Assembly (NCBI GenBank): GCA_004557565.1
Contig: SFGS01000015.1
Location: 1-36,801, forward strand
Source of the DNA: Bacteroidales bacterium
GTDB taxonomy: Bacteria; Bacteroidota; Bacteroidia; Bacteroidales; Muribaculaceae
Reading direction: 5' to 3'
Length of the DNA stretch: 36,801 nt
The position numbers and the translations under genes are program-made. The notes beneath the pieces are model-generated. The model ran no database searches and was not told the origin of the DNA. It was given only the letters and a program-made list of their open reading frames with translations. Of the stretch, positions 30,182 through 36,801 are shown one piece after another. Positions within the stretch are counted from its first letter, which is position 1. The number at the start of each line of letters is the position of its first letter.

Positions 30182-30329
30182 TTTTTCATAGTATTAGTTT
30201 TTAAGGTTATGAAATTCTTAGCGTCGCGATGACGGTTTTTATTTCATTTTGTTTAAGGTTTATGTTAATGGTATTAGAAGGTTAATTAGTTAAGCAATCC
30301 CCGATAGCGATATCGAGGATTATTTTTTT
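30182..30329 (+). ncRNA. Putative small RNA gene, copy A
   Basis: About 148 nt run from the predicted start (about 7 nt after the -7 box) to the U-tract of an intrinsic terminator. The sequence repeats at 30587-30731 in exact register (offset 405 bp) with only about five differences. A predicted inner hairpin pairs ATGAAAT (30209-30215) with ATTTCAT (30241-30247) and CGTC with GACG (30222-30225, 30231-30234); the copy B change in this hairpin is in the loop. The only frame with a start is MKFLASR, shortened by a stop in copy B, so coding is unlikely. I do not recognise it as a known RNA family; an Rfam Bacteroidales motif is possible. Confidence 0.65.
30296..30329 (+). terminator. Terminator of small RNA copy A
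   Basis: AATCC and CGATA pair with TATCG and GGATT around a GCGA loop with one C-A mismatch, followed by ATTTTTTT. Copy B keeps the fold with shifted pairs (see 30701-30731). Confidence 0.8.
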
Positions 30330-30547
30330 ATACCAATCCCAAATTAGAAATTAGAAATTATAGAAGTTAAGACGATAGTTTTGGTGCAGGAAACGATGGT
30401 GTCCGCATCAGCCCCGTCTGACTTGTCTGACTTCAACCTGTTGACTCGTAGACTTGTTGACCTGTTGACTCGTAGACTTCCCAAAAAACGGCGTTTTTTG
30501 GGGTCTTTGGTTAATTCGTGTTAATTTTGTGATTTTTTTTGGTGAAT
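30330..30547. other. Spacer between the two small RNA copies
   Basis: No gene is seen here. The region contains short repeats related to those at the end of vsr (TGTTGACTCGTAGACTTGTTGACC type, 30424-30478, inverse orientation) and a near-perfect palindrome, CCCAAAAAACG-G-CGTTTTTTGGG, at 30480-30502, which may act as a bidirectional terminator. Confidence 0.5.
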
Positions 30548-30580
30548 GTTATGCTATATAACATAAAATTCATATCTTTG
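30548..30580 (+). promoter_or_regulatory. Promoter and operator-like palindrome of small RNA copy B
   Basis: TATCTTTG (30573-30580) is a consensus -7 box. The upstream palindrome TATGCTATATAACATA (30550-30565) differs from copy A by one base, and TGTTAT/ATAACA can also pair here. Confidence 0.6.
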
Positions 30581-30586
30581 CATCGG

Positions 30587-30731
30587 TTTTTCATGGTATT
30601 AGTTTTTAAGGTTATGAAATTCTTAGCGTCGTGATGACGGTTTTTATTTCATTTTGTTTAAGGTTTATGTTAATGGTATTAGAAGGTTAATTAGTTAAGC
30701 AATCCCCGATAGTGATATCAGGGATTTTTTT
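30587..30731 (+). ncRNA. Putative small RNA gene, copy B
   Basis: About 145 nt, nearly identical to copy A at 30182-30329 and with its own promoter and terminator. Differences are one base near the 5' end, one in the inner hairpin loop, one in the terminator loop and two in the terminator 3' arm. The conserved block begins at the promoter and ends at the terminator while the DNA between the copies is unrelated, so the unit under duplication is a complete transcription unit. Function and targets are unknown. Confidence 0.65.
30701..30731 (+). terminator. Terminator of small RNA copy B
   Basis: AATCCC and GATA pair with TATC and GGGATT around GTGA with one C-A mismatch, then TTTTT. Relative to copy A, one pair is lost and another gained, so stem strength is kept. 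Confidence 0.8.
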
Positions 30732-30756
30732 GTACCCTTACGAACGGGTAAGCGTA

Positions 30757-30802
30757 CAAAACTGGGGGCATAAGCATCACCTATTTTGCTTATGCCCCCA
30801 GT
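30757..30802 (-). terminator. Terminator of the que operon
   Basis: A perfect 16-bp stem (ACTGGGGGCATAAGCA, 30761-30776, with 30787-30802) is followed on the minus strand by TTTTG, 19 nt after the queE stop. A second hairpin (30731-30758, TGTAC/GTACA with CTTAC/GTAAG) sits next to it. Confidence 0.8.
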
Positions 30803-30820
30803 AATATATTTGTGCTGCAG

Positions 30821-31417
30821 TTAGCGGATGTTGAGGATTCGGTGGGTTTGGAGCGAAAGTCGCCACTCTGGGTGGGCGAGCACCGCCTCTACACACGCCT
30901 TGATATTGGCGTCGCACATTTCCTTGTCTTCCACAAAACATGGCTGCAAAAAACGGTGTTCGGCTTTGATGTGGCTATACATATCCAAATTCTGATTCAG
31001 ATACACCACTTTCAACTCATGGCACTCGGTGAGTATGCAGGGGTGCGCATCGGCTCCCTGAAAGCCCGTTTTTGGCGAAAGCGTCACCCAATCAATGTTT
31101 GATGGCACGGCATGAGTGCCGTTGGTCTCCATCGCTATTCGCTTGCCTGTGGCGGTTTTCAGATAACTGATAAACTCGTCGGTGACGAACAACGAGGGTT
31201 CGCCGCCCGTAAGCACTATCAGCGGTGCCTGCGGATAGGCATTGATGGCATCGGCAATCTCTTGCGCCGTCATCATCGTGCCAGAGGCGTGAGCCGTGTC
31301 GCAAAACGAGCAGGCAAGGTTGCAGCCACTGAAGCGCACAAACACGCTTGGCACCCCTGTGTGGAAGCCCTCGCCTTGGAGCGAATAAAATATTTCGTTG
31401 ATTTTATACTGCTGCAT
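30821..31417 (-). CDS. queE: 7-carboxy-7-deazaguanine synthase QueE (radical SAM)
   Basis: QueE converts 6-carboxytetrahydropterin to 7-carboxy-7-deazaguanine in queuosine precursor synthesis. The 198-aa protein shows NEIFYSLQGEGFHTGVPSVFVRFSGCNLACSFCDT, with the 4Fe-4S cysteines C32, C36 and C39 in CNLACSFC (CxxxCxxC) and the SAM-binding motif LTGGEPS. It is on the short side but complete. It is the last gene of queF-queC-queD-queE, 2 nt after queD, with a strong terminator behind it. Confidence 0.95.
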   Translation of the reverse strand: MQQYKINEIFYSLQGEGFHTGVPSVFVRFSGCNLACSFCDTAHASGTMMTAQEIADAINAYPQAPLIVLTGGEPSLFVTDEFISYLKTATGKRIAMETNGTHAVPSNIDWVTLSPKTGFQGADAHPCILTECHELKVVYLNQNLDMYSHIKAEHRFLQPCFVEDKEMCDANIKACVEAVLAHPEWRLSLQTHRILNIR

Positions 31418-31419
31418 GA

Positions 31420-31776
31420 TTAGATAGCCACGATTGGAGCCATTGAATCATCTACGTAGGAAGCCACGTTGTTGATAGATTCTTGCACATCGGCACGGTA
31501 ACATTCGGGAATGCTGTCAACAATCCAGCGCGCCATATTCTCGGCGGTGGGGTTGAAAGGAAGCACCTCGTTGATGTTTTTGTGGTCGAGTTTGTCGGAA
31601 ATCAACGCTTTGAGTTTTGAGAAGTCGTAAACCATGCCATTGTTGTCGAGTTTGTCGGCCTTGCAGTAAATCACGATATTCCAGTTGTGGCCGTGCAAAT
31701 TCTCGCACTTGCTCTCATAGTCGAGGTGCAACTGATGACATGCTGATATTTCAATAGTTTTCTTAACGTAGTACAT
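31420..31776 (-). CDS. queD: 6-carboxy-5,6,7,8-tetrahydropterin synthase QueD
   Basis: QueD makes 6-carboxytetrahydropterin from dihydroneopterin triphosphate, a zinc-dependent step early in preQ0 synthesis. The 118-aa protein has zinc histidines H14 (SACHQLHL), H28 and H30 (HGHNW), catalytic Cys24 (CENLHGH), and the downstream LDHKNINE motif (D64, H65). This is the normal length for bacterial QueD. It lies 2 nt after queC and 2 nt before queE, so translation is probably coupled. Confidence 0.95.
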   Translation of the reverse strand: MYYVKKTIEISACHQLHLDYESKCENLHGHNWNIVIYCKADKLDNNGMVYDFSKLKALISDKLDHKNINEVLPFNPTAENMARWIVDSIPECYRADVQESINNVASYVDDSMAPIVAI

Positions 31777-31778
31777 TT

Positions 31779-32447
31779 TTACTTTTTTAAATCTGATTCA
31801 TAAATGGTTTTGTCGTCGATACCTGCCAAGCGCAGCGCTTCGCGACGCTCGGTGCAAGTGCCGCAAGTGCCGCAGTGCGTTTCACGGCCCTTGTAGCAGG
31901 AGTAGGTTTCGCGATAGTCGATACCCAGTGCCTTGCCGTGGCGCGCAATCTCGGTCTTGTCGATGTTGCAGTATGGTGAATACACCTCAATGCCCTCGTA
32001 GGTGCCAGCCTTCATCGCCGCCGACATGGCATCGACAAACGCAGGGCGGCAGTCGGGATAGATGGAGTGGTCGCCAGAGTGGTTGGCAATCATCACACGC
32101 TTCAGTCCATTGCTCTCGGCAATACCGCAAGCGATGGCAAGCATAATGCCATTGCGGAAAGGCACCACGGTAGATTTCATATTCTCGTCGTTGTAGTTGC
32201 CATCGGGAATATCCTCTGGCGAACCCAGCAATGCGCTCTTGAAATAGCGGTGCATAAACTCAAGCGGAATAATCAGGTGCTTGATGCCCAGGCGCTGGCA
32301 GTGAGTGACAGCGCACACGCGTTCACGGCCGTTTTGAGTGGAGCCGTAGTCGAAAGTAATAGCCAAGGCTATCTCGTCTTTAAATTCATAGAGCATGGTG
32401 CACGAGTCCATGCCTCCTGATATGATAATTACAGCGTCTTTTTTCAT
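31779..32447 (-). CDS. queC: 7-cyano-7-deazaguanine (preQ0) synthase QueC
   Basis: QueC turns 7-carboxy-7-deazaguanine and ammonia into preQ0, using ATP. The 222-aa protein carries the PP-loop SGGMDS (10-15) at the N-terminus and the zinc-binding cysteines C184, C192, C195 and C198 (CYKGRETHCGTCGTC) near the C-terminus. Its ATG overlaps the queF stop codon by 4 nt (ATGA), so it follows queF in the same operon. Confidence 0.96.
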   Translation of the reverse strand: MKKDAVIIISGGMDSCTMLYEFKDEIALAITFDYGSTQNGRERVCAVTHCQRLGIKHLIIPLEFMHRYFKSALLGSPEDIPDGNYNDENMKSTVVPFRNGIMLAIACGIAESNGLKRVMIANHSGDHSIYPDCRPAFVDAMSAAMKAGTYEGIEVYSPYCNIDKTEIARHGKALGIDYRETYSCYKGRETHCGTCGTCTERREALRLAGIDDKTIYESDLKK

Positions 32448-32920
32448 TTCAGTCTTTCATTAAAAGTGGCAAGCATACGAGCACGCACCAAATCTTGATG
32501 CTCAGCATCGCCATGGTTAGCAAACGGAATAATAGAGATACCACCACGAGGACGGAAATAGCCCTTCACCTCAATGTATTTTGGATCCATGAGGCGAATC
32601 AAATCCTTCATGATGATGTTCACGCAGTCTTCGTGGAAGTCGCCACGGTTGCGGAAACTGAACAGATAGAGTTTGAGGCTCTTGCTCTCCACCATCTGAA
32701 CGCGTGGAATATAGTTGATAACGATATGACCGAAGTCGGGTTGCCCAGTTTTTGGGCACAGCGAGGTGAACTCTGGGCAGTCCAGGGTCACGAGATATTC
32801 ATTTTCAGGGTGCTTGTTCACAAAAGATTCGAGCACATTTGGGGTGTAGTCGAATTCGTAAGTGGTGCCTTGATTTCCAAGGAGCGTTACACCATCTAAT
32901 TCTTTTTCGTTTCTTGCCAT
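32444..32920 (-). CDS. queF: NADPH-dependent preQ0 reductase QueF (unimodular type)
   Basis: QueF reduces preQ0 to preQ1, the base inserted into tRNA on the way to queuosine. At 158 aa it is the short unimodular type. Catalytic Cys55 and Asp62 lie in TSLCPKTGQPDFGHI, and the family motif ESKSLKLY is at 78-85. It is the first gene of the que operon. Only about 15 nt separate the predicted start of transcription from the ATG, leaving no room for a preQ1 riboswitch. The antiporter gene ends 62 nt upstream, so read-through from it is also possible. Confidence 0.96.
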   Translation of the reverse strand: MARNEKELDGVTLLGNQGTTYEFDYTPNVLESFVNKHPENEYLVTLDCPEFTSLCPKTGQPDFGHIVINYIPRVQMVESKSLKLYLFSFRNRGDFHEDCVNIIMKDLIRLMDPKYIEVKGYFRPRGGISIIPFANHGDAEHQDLVRARMLATFNERLK

Positions 32921-32942
32921 ATAATAAAATAGATTTTCAGTG

Positions 32943-32950
32943 CAAAATTA
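32943..32950 (-). promoter_or_regulatory. -7 box of que operon
   Basis: On the minus strand this reads TAATTTTG, matching TAnnTTTG, 22 nt before the queF ATG. The -33 element is not clear. Confidence 0.4.
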
Positions 32951-32982
32951 CTACAAAATCACGAAACCATAAAATGCGAGGA

Positions 32983-35220
32983 CTATTCGTGCAGTGGTTT
33001 CAGGCGTGCAGGGTCGCCCACAATCCACAGAATATCGGATGCCTCAAACACCAAATCGATGTCGGGCGAGAGATATTCGCCGCCACGCTCCACGCTCACG
33101 AGCAATGCGCTGTAGTCTTCGCGCAAACGTGCATCTTTAAGCGATTTGCCGACAATGCCAGCATCGGCACGGAGGGTGAAGTGAGTGAACTTCACGTTTG
33201 ATTCAGAATTGTTGGCTTGCAGAGGCTCGCCAGAGGCTTCCACCACGGGCAAAATTTCGAGAATTTGCTCATCGCTGCCAATCACGCCGAGGGTGTCGCC
33301 AGGGAAGATACGCATTTCGCCGTCTGGCACCATGTGCTCAACGGAATTGCGCTGAATGCTCACAAGGTTGATGCCGTATTTCTGACGGAGTTTGGCGTTT
33401 TTCAGTTTCTCGCCCACAAACGGACAGCCATACCCTACCCTGATGCTCGCCAAGTGCAAATCGCTCACCAATCCTCGCTCTTTGCCGGTTCGGGTGTTCT
33501 CGCGCACGTTCACATTGTCGATAAAGTGCTTCTCCACACGCGCCACCTGCTTGTGCAGGAGTTGTGAGAGGATGAGCGAGAGCACGAGAGTAATGCCACC
33601 TGCAATCAAAATGGAGGTGTGGCTGGGGAACAGGCCGTAAATTGCCACCATGAAAAACACGGTGCTGAGCACCAAATTGATGACCGACATCACCACCATT
33701 GGCACATAACTGATTTTGCCCGACTGTTCCACAATTTGTTGCTTTTCGTCGTGGCGGATATTCGGACGAGAAAGGCCGTAAATCAATGGCAAAATCAGGA
33801 AAATCACCACTGCAGCCGCTGCAATATTGTTGAATTCCGTGCCTGGCACAAGGTCGAAGATATAGTGCTGGAGATATTTCTTGAAAATGAAGATTACCAT
33901 GATGATGATGGCTGAATACACAATGGTGCGCACAAAGTAGCGCTTCGCCACCTTCACCCACAGTTTACGGCTTTCGCTATATTCACTGGTAGCCTGGTTG
34001 GCAGAGTAGCCTTCGAGCAGAATGTTCCAACTCTTAGGCAGGTGTTTCGCCACCCAGTTGAAGCAAGGAATGGAACCTTTGATAAAAAATGGCGTGAAGA
34101 ATGTGGTGATTACCGACACCGTTACGATGATTGGATAAAGTTTTGGTTCAAGCACACCCAAACTCATACCAGAGGTGGCGATGATGAACGAAAATTCGCC
34201 GATTTGAGTAAGGCAGAAGCCCGACTGCATGGCGATACGGAGCGGTTGGCCCATCACCAGCATACCGGTGGTGCCAAACAAAATCATGCCCACAATCACC
34301 ACAATCGAGAGAATGGTGATGGTGCCGGCGTTTTGCGTCATCACAGTAGGGTCAACAAGCATACCTACGGAGATAAAGAACACTGCGCCGAAAAGATTCT
34401 TTACAGGGGTGATGATATGCTCAATGCGTTCAGCCTCGGTGGTGCCAGCAAGGATTGAGCCCATGATAAAGGCACCGAGTGCCAACGAATAGCCAGCCTT
34501 GAGCGCAAGCACAGCCATCAGGAAGCAGAGCCCCATGGCGATAATCAGCATCAGTTCGTCGGTGATATAGCGATGCAGACGCTTGAAGATGGTAGGAATG
34601 AGGAAAACGCCCACCGTGAACCACATCACAAGGAAGAGCACGAGCAAAAGCACCGTTTGCACCATTTCCTCGCCCGACACGCTTTTGTGGACGGCTATCG
34701 ACGACAGCATCACCATCAGCACCACGGCAAAGAGGTCTTCCACCACAAGCACAGCGAAAACCCCTGGCACAAACTTATGCTGACGCAAATTCAGGTCGTC
34801 GAGTGCCTTGATAATAATGGTGGTTGATGACATGGAAATCATACCGCCGAGGAAAATACTGTTGATGGCATCTAAGCCCAATAGTTTGCCCACAAGGTAG
34901 CCAGAGCCCATCATACCCACCACTATAATAAGGGCGGTAAGTACGGCGGTGCCACCCACCTTCAGCAGTTTTTTGAAACTGAACTCCAAACCGAGGGAGA
35001 AAAGCAGTACGATAATACCAATCTGTGCCCAAAATTCGATATTCTCATGCGACGATACTGTGGGAAGGAAGGCGAAGTGAGGACTTGCCAAGAAACCTGC
35101 CACGATATAGCCTAACACGGCAGGTTGCTTCAAAAGTTTAAACACCAATGAGGCAATAGCGGTCAGCACAAGAATGAGAGCAAGGTCGTTGATCAGCAAA
35201 TTAATATTTAAATGTTCCAT
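32983..35220 (-). CDS. CPA2 family cation:proton antiporter with two RCK_C (TrkA-C) domains
   Basis: This 745-aa inner-membrane protein has an N-terminal Kef-type antiporter domain of about 12 helices (LLINDLALILVLTAIASLVFKLL, VLGYIVAGFLASP, GIIVLLFSLGLEFSFKKL, ALGAFIMGSILAGT), a middle region with further membrane segments (about 435-570), and two consecutive TrkA-C/RCK_C modules at the end (about 590-660 and 668-745), the second ending IVGDPARLKPL. No NAD-binding TrkA-N domain lies between them. It probably exchanges K+ or Na+ for protons under ligand control through the RCK_C modules. A -7 box precedes it; the que operon lies downstream. Confidence 0.9.
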   Translation of the reverse strand: MEHLNINLLINDLALILVLTAIASLVFKLLKQPAVLGYIVAGFLASPHFAFLPTVSSHENIEFWAQIGIIVLLFSLGLEFSFKKLLKVGGTAVLTALIIVVGMMGSGYLVGKLLGLDAINSIFLGGMISMSSTTIIIKALDDLNLRQHKFVPGVFAVLVVEDLFAVVLMVMLSSIAVHKSVSGEEMVQTVLLLVLFLVMWFTVGVFLIPTIFKRLHRYITDELMLIIAMGLCFLMAVLALKAGYSLALGAFIMGSILAGTTEAERIEHIITPVKNLFGAVFFISVGMLVDPTVMTQNAGTITILSIVVIVGMILFGTTGMLVMGQPLRIAMQSGFCLTQIGEFSFIIATSGMSLGVLEPKLYPIIVTVSVITTFFTPFFIKGSIPCFNWVAKHLPKSWNILLEGYSANQATSEYSESRKLWVKVAKRYFVRTIVYSAIIIMVIFIFKKYLQHYIFDLVPGTEFNNIAAAAVVIFLILPLIYGLSRPNIRHDEKQQIVEQSGKISYVPMVVMSVINLVLSTVFFMVAIYGLFPSHTSILIAGGITLVLSLILSQLLHKQVARVEKHFIDNVNVRENTRTGKERGLVSDLHLASIRVGYGCPFVGEKLKNAKLRQKYGINLVSIQRNSVEHMVPDGEMRIFPGDTLGVIGSDEQILEILPVVEASGEPLQANNSESNVKFTHFTLRADAGIVGKSLKDARLREDYSALLVSVERGGEYLSPDIDLVFEASDILWIVGDPARLKPLHE

Positions 35221-35232
35221 AAGTAGTTATAT

Positions 35233-35240
35233 CAAATTTA
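35233..35240 (-). promoter_or_regulatory. -7 box of antiporter gene
   Basis: On the minus strand this reads TAAATTTG, 12 nt before the antiporter ATG, giving an extremely short leader. No -33 TTG is seen. Confidence 0.4.
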
Positions 35241-35281
35241 GCAATGAGAATTAGTGATAGTTTGTTGAGTGTGTGTATGTT

Positions 35282-36607
35282 TTATTGTTTGTGTGAGAGC
35301 ATCCATTTCCAACCCTGGTCCCACACATCAAGTTTGCGCCAGTGGCCCACTTGTGGGGTAATGACGAGTTTTTTGTCGGGTGAAGGAATCGCATTCCAAG
35401 TGGAATAGGTGCAAGTGGGAGCGCATGTGAGGTCGGCAAGACCGAACGACATGAATACGGGCCTACGGAGCAGGCGGGCGAAGTTGGCTGTGTCGTAATA
35501 GCGCACCACTTTGGCGATGTCGTGAATATCTTCATCATCTTTATGGAAATAGAAATAATGAGGCCAACCGCCGGCACGACCGTGAAGATATGCCTCCTGG
35601 TCAGCCAACGCTGGGAAGAACGCTTCGATAGCGGTGACCTTGGGGCTAAGCACAGCCATAGCGATGCTGAGCGCACCACCTTGGCTGCCGCCGCACACAT
35701 ACAGGTTTTTGCCGTCAAACTGTGGAAGCGTGCTTAAATAGTCAATGAAGCGAACGGCACTCAAATACACACGGCGATAATAGTAATGCTCGCGTGAATC
35801 TATGTTCATAGTGGGATAATCCTTTAGGCTGCCATTGCTTTTCGAGGAATAGAATTTCGATGGTTTGGTCAATGGAAAACCGTGAATCGCCATATCGAGC
35901 GTGATGATACCCTGCTCTGCTTCATCTATCATGCCGCCAACCTTATGGACGCCAGCGCCAGGGCAACGCATCACCACTGGGTATTTACCAGCCACCTTAG
36001 GGATGGAAAGAATGCCGTAAACACGGAATCCCGGTTCCACAGCTTGAACCGACACTTGGTAAACATTCACCAAGTCGGTGCAGCGTCGGGGAAGCAACTC
36101 CATATTTGGCTCCATAGGGATAGTGGAGGCTGAATCGATTTGAGCGTTCCACCATTGGAGGAAATCGTCGGGCATGGTCACGGTAGGTTGCAAATCCTGA
36201 ACATCAAATCCCACCATCGAGTGTCCCTTATATGTTTTACCATTATACTGCACTTCGGCATTGCAACGCAAGAAACCGCTCTTATTCATCGTGGCAGATG
36301 GCGTAACGGCAATCATATCAGCCACCACCAACTCCTGCGGGTCGGTAGGAGTCATTTTATCCTCATTGAATGTGAAAGAAACCGAAGAGGGGGCGACTTG
36401 CTTACCTGATTCCTCTACCGATATTTCAAAATGCACTTGCTCACCCTTCTTGAAATGCAAAGAGTCGGGAATGGCTAAATGAAAAGGATTGTGTGAATGT
36501 GCTTTAGGAGTAACAATTACCTTTACAGATTGATTGCGTGTAAGAGCAAAAGTGATGGTGCAAAAAGATATTAAAAACGTGCAGAATAAGGTAATAAATC
36601 GTTTCAT
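35282..36607 (-). CDS. Acetylxylan esterase/cephalosporin-C deacetylase family protein (CE7)
   Basis: This 441-aa secreted alpha/beta hydrolase probably removes acetyl groups from xylan or xylo-oligosaccharides. A signal peptide (about 1-22) and an N-terminal beta-sandwich-like domain (about 25-140) precede the AXE1 domain. The nucleophile is S308 in CGGSQGG, the acid is D392 in SFGLADLTCAP and the base is H422 in VGHW. The CE7 opening VYQVSVQAVEPGFRVYGILSIPK is clear, and DMAIHGFP (238-245) corresponds to the family DxRGxG-type loop. The accessory N-domain is typical of Bacteroidota versions. No xylanase is in the window. Confidence 0.9.
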   Translation of the reverse strand: MKRFITLFCTFLISFCTITFALTRNQSVKVIVTPKAHSHNPFHLAIPDSLHFKKGEQVHFEISVEESGKQVAPSSVSFTFNEDKMTPTDPQELVVADMIAVTPSATMNKSGFLRCNAEVQYNGKTYKGHSMVGFDVQDLQPTVTMPDDFLQWWNAQIDSASTIPMEPNMELLPRRCTDLVNVYQVSVQAVEPGFRVYGILSIPKVAGKYPVVMRCPGAGVHKVGGMIDEAEQGIITLDMAIHGFPLTKPSKFYSSKSNGSLKDYPTMNIDSREHYYYRRVYLSAVRFIDYLSTLPQFDGKNLYVCGGSQGGALSIAMAVLSPKVTAIEAFFPALADQEAYLHGRAGGWPHYFYFHKDDEDIHDIAKVVRYYDTANFARLLRRPVFMSFGLADLTCAPTCTYSTWNAIPSPDKKLVITPQVGHWRKLDVWDQGWKWMLSHKQ

Positions 36608-36629
36608 CGTGTAAAAATTGCGTTGTTTA

Positions 36630-36637
36630 CAAAGATA
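36630..36637 (-). promoter_or_regulatory. -7 box of esterase gene
   Basis: On the minus strand this reads TATCTTTG, matching the consensus exactly, 22 nt before the ATG. No clear -33 TTG is seen. Confidence 0.5.
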
Positions 36638-36702
36638 ATAAAATGGCGTGAAATTGCGAGATTTTTTAAGGAAATTAGGAAGAATTTAAGGGATATATAC
36701 AT

Positions 36703-36737
36703 AAAAAAAGAGAGCGGCAGATTGCTCTGTCGCTCTC
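36703..36737 (-). terminator. Terminator of the rRNA operon
   Basis: On the minus strand GAGAGCGACAG (36737-36727) pairs with CTGCCGCTCTC (36720-36710) with one mismatch, followed by TTTTTTT (36709-36703). Confidence 0.85.
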
Positions 36738-36744
36738 CGTAGGG

Positions 36745-36801
36745 GGCGGTTACCTACTCTCCCACTTTCGCAGTACCATCGGCGTGGTGAGGCTTAACTT
36801 C
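36745..36801 (-). rRNA. rrf: 5S ribosomal RNA, 3' part
   Basis: The reverse complement reads GAAGTTAAGCCTCACCACGC, then CGATGGTACTGCGAAAGTGG and GAGAGTAGGTAACCGCC, the conserved second half of bacterial 5S rRNA. The gene is cut by the right edge of the window; the 3' end is placed by analogy at about 36745. It implies an rRNA operon to the right, reading leftward. Confidence 0.93.

Overview
The window looks like chromosomal DNA of a Bacteroidales bacterium, most like the Muribaculaceae/Prevotellaceae. The genus is inference. The evidence is: Bacteroidota-type promoters (a TAnnTTTG -7 box, often with a TTG about 20 nt upstream) before many genes; hardly any Shine-Dalgarno sequences; a single-chain glycyl-tRNA synthetase; FISUMP-type surface domains; a probable type IX secretion sorting domain; and a queF-queC-queD-queE operon.

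Layout. 1-3472 (minus): secreted GH13 glucosidase, then the binding lipoprotein and ATPase of a zinc/manganese-type ABC importer, which ends inside a MITE-like repeat. 3786-5910 (plus): glycyl-tRNA synthetase and an FKBP-like lipoprotein, closed by a strong terminator. 5911-6273: palindromic repeats. 6274-8947 (minus): M13 peptidase and a small lipoprotein. 9081-12233 is an accessory islet: a four-helix-bundle (Avd/23S-IVS-like) gene between clustered TCCGAGTGC repeat arrays, then a RecA-fold ATPase. 12457-14001: guaA, followed by a complete 193-bp MITE-like element. 14457-15653 (minus): membrane acyltransferase-like protein. 15732-16289: vsr. 16396-19557 (minus): two tandem transmembrane Ser/Thr kinases with FISUMP sensor domains. 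19957-21024: corA with a possible leader peptide. 21107-25240 (minus): a 1377-residue secreted GHL10/LRR protein. 25490-26438: a repeat graveyard. 26439-27503 (minus): YhcG/DUF1016 nuclease. 27719-27800: tRNA-Leu(TAG). 27943-30074: copper ATPase and CopZ. 30145-30731: two tandem copies of an apparent small RNA gene. 30821-32920 (minus): queuosine precursor operon. 32983-35220: cation/proton antiporter. 35282-36607: acetylxylan esterase-like protein. 36745-36801: 3' part of a 5S rRNA.

Most genes are housekeeping or nutrient acquisition (glycans, metals, Mg2+, Cu+ export, queuosine). The most unusual items are: (a) the duplicated ~147-nt RNA genes behind copAZ, each with its own promoter, operator-like palindrome and terminator, in register at exactly 405 bp; (b) the four-helix-bundle gene inside structured, self-complementary repeat arrays; (c) a copper P-type ATPase that appears to lack its nucleotide-binding N-domain; (d) the paired FISUMP kinases, one with HCD in place of HRD; (e) an 18-codon ORF in a structured corA leader. 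All functional calls come from reading the sequence; no database search was possible.
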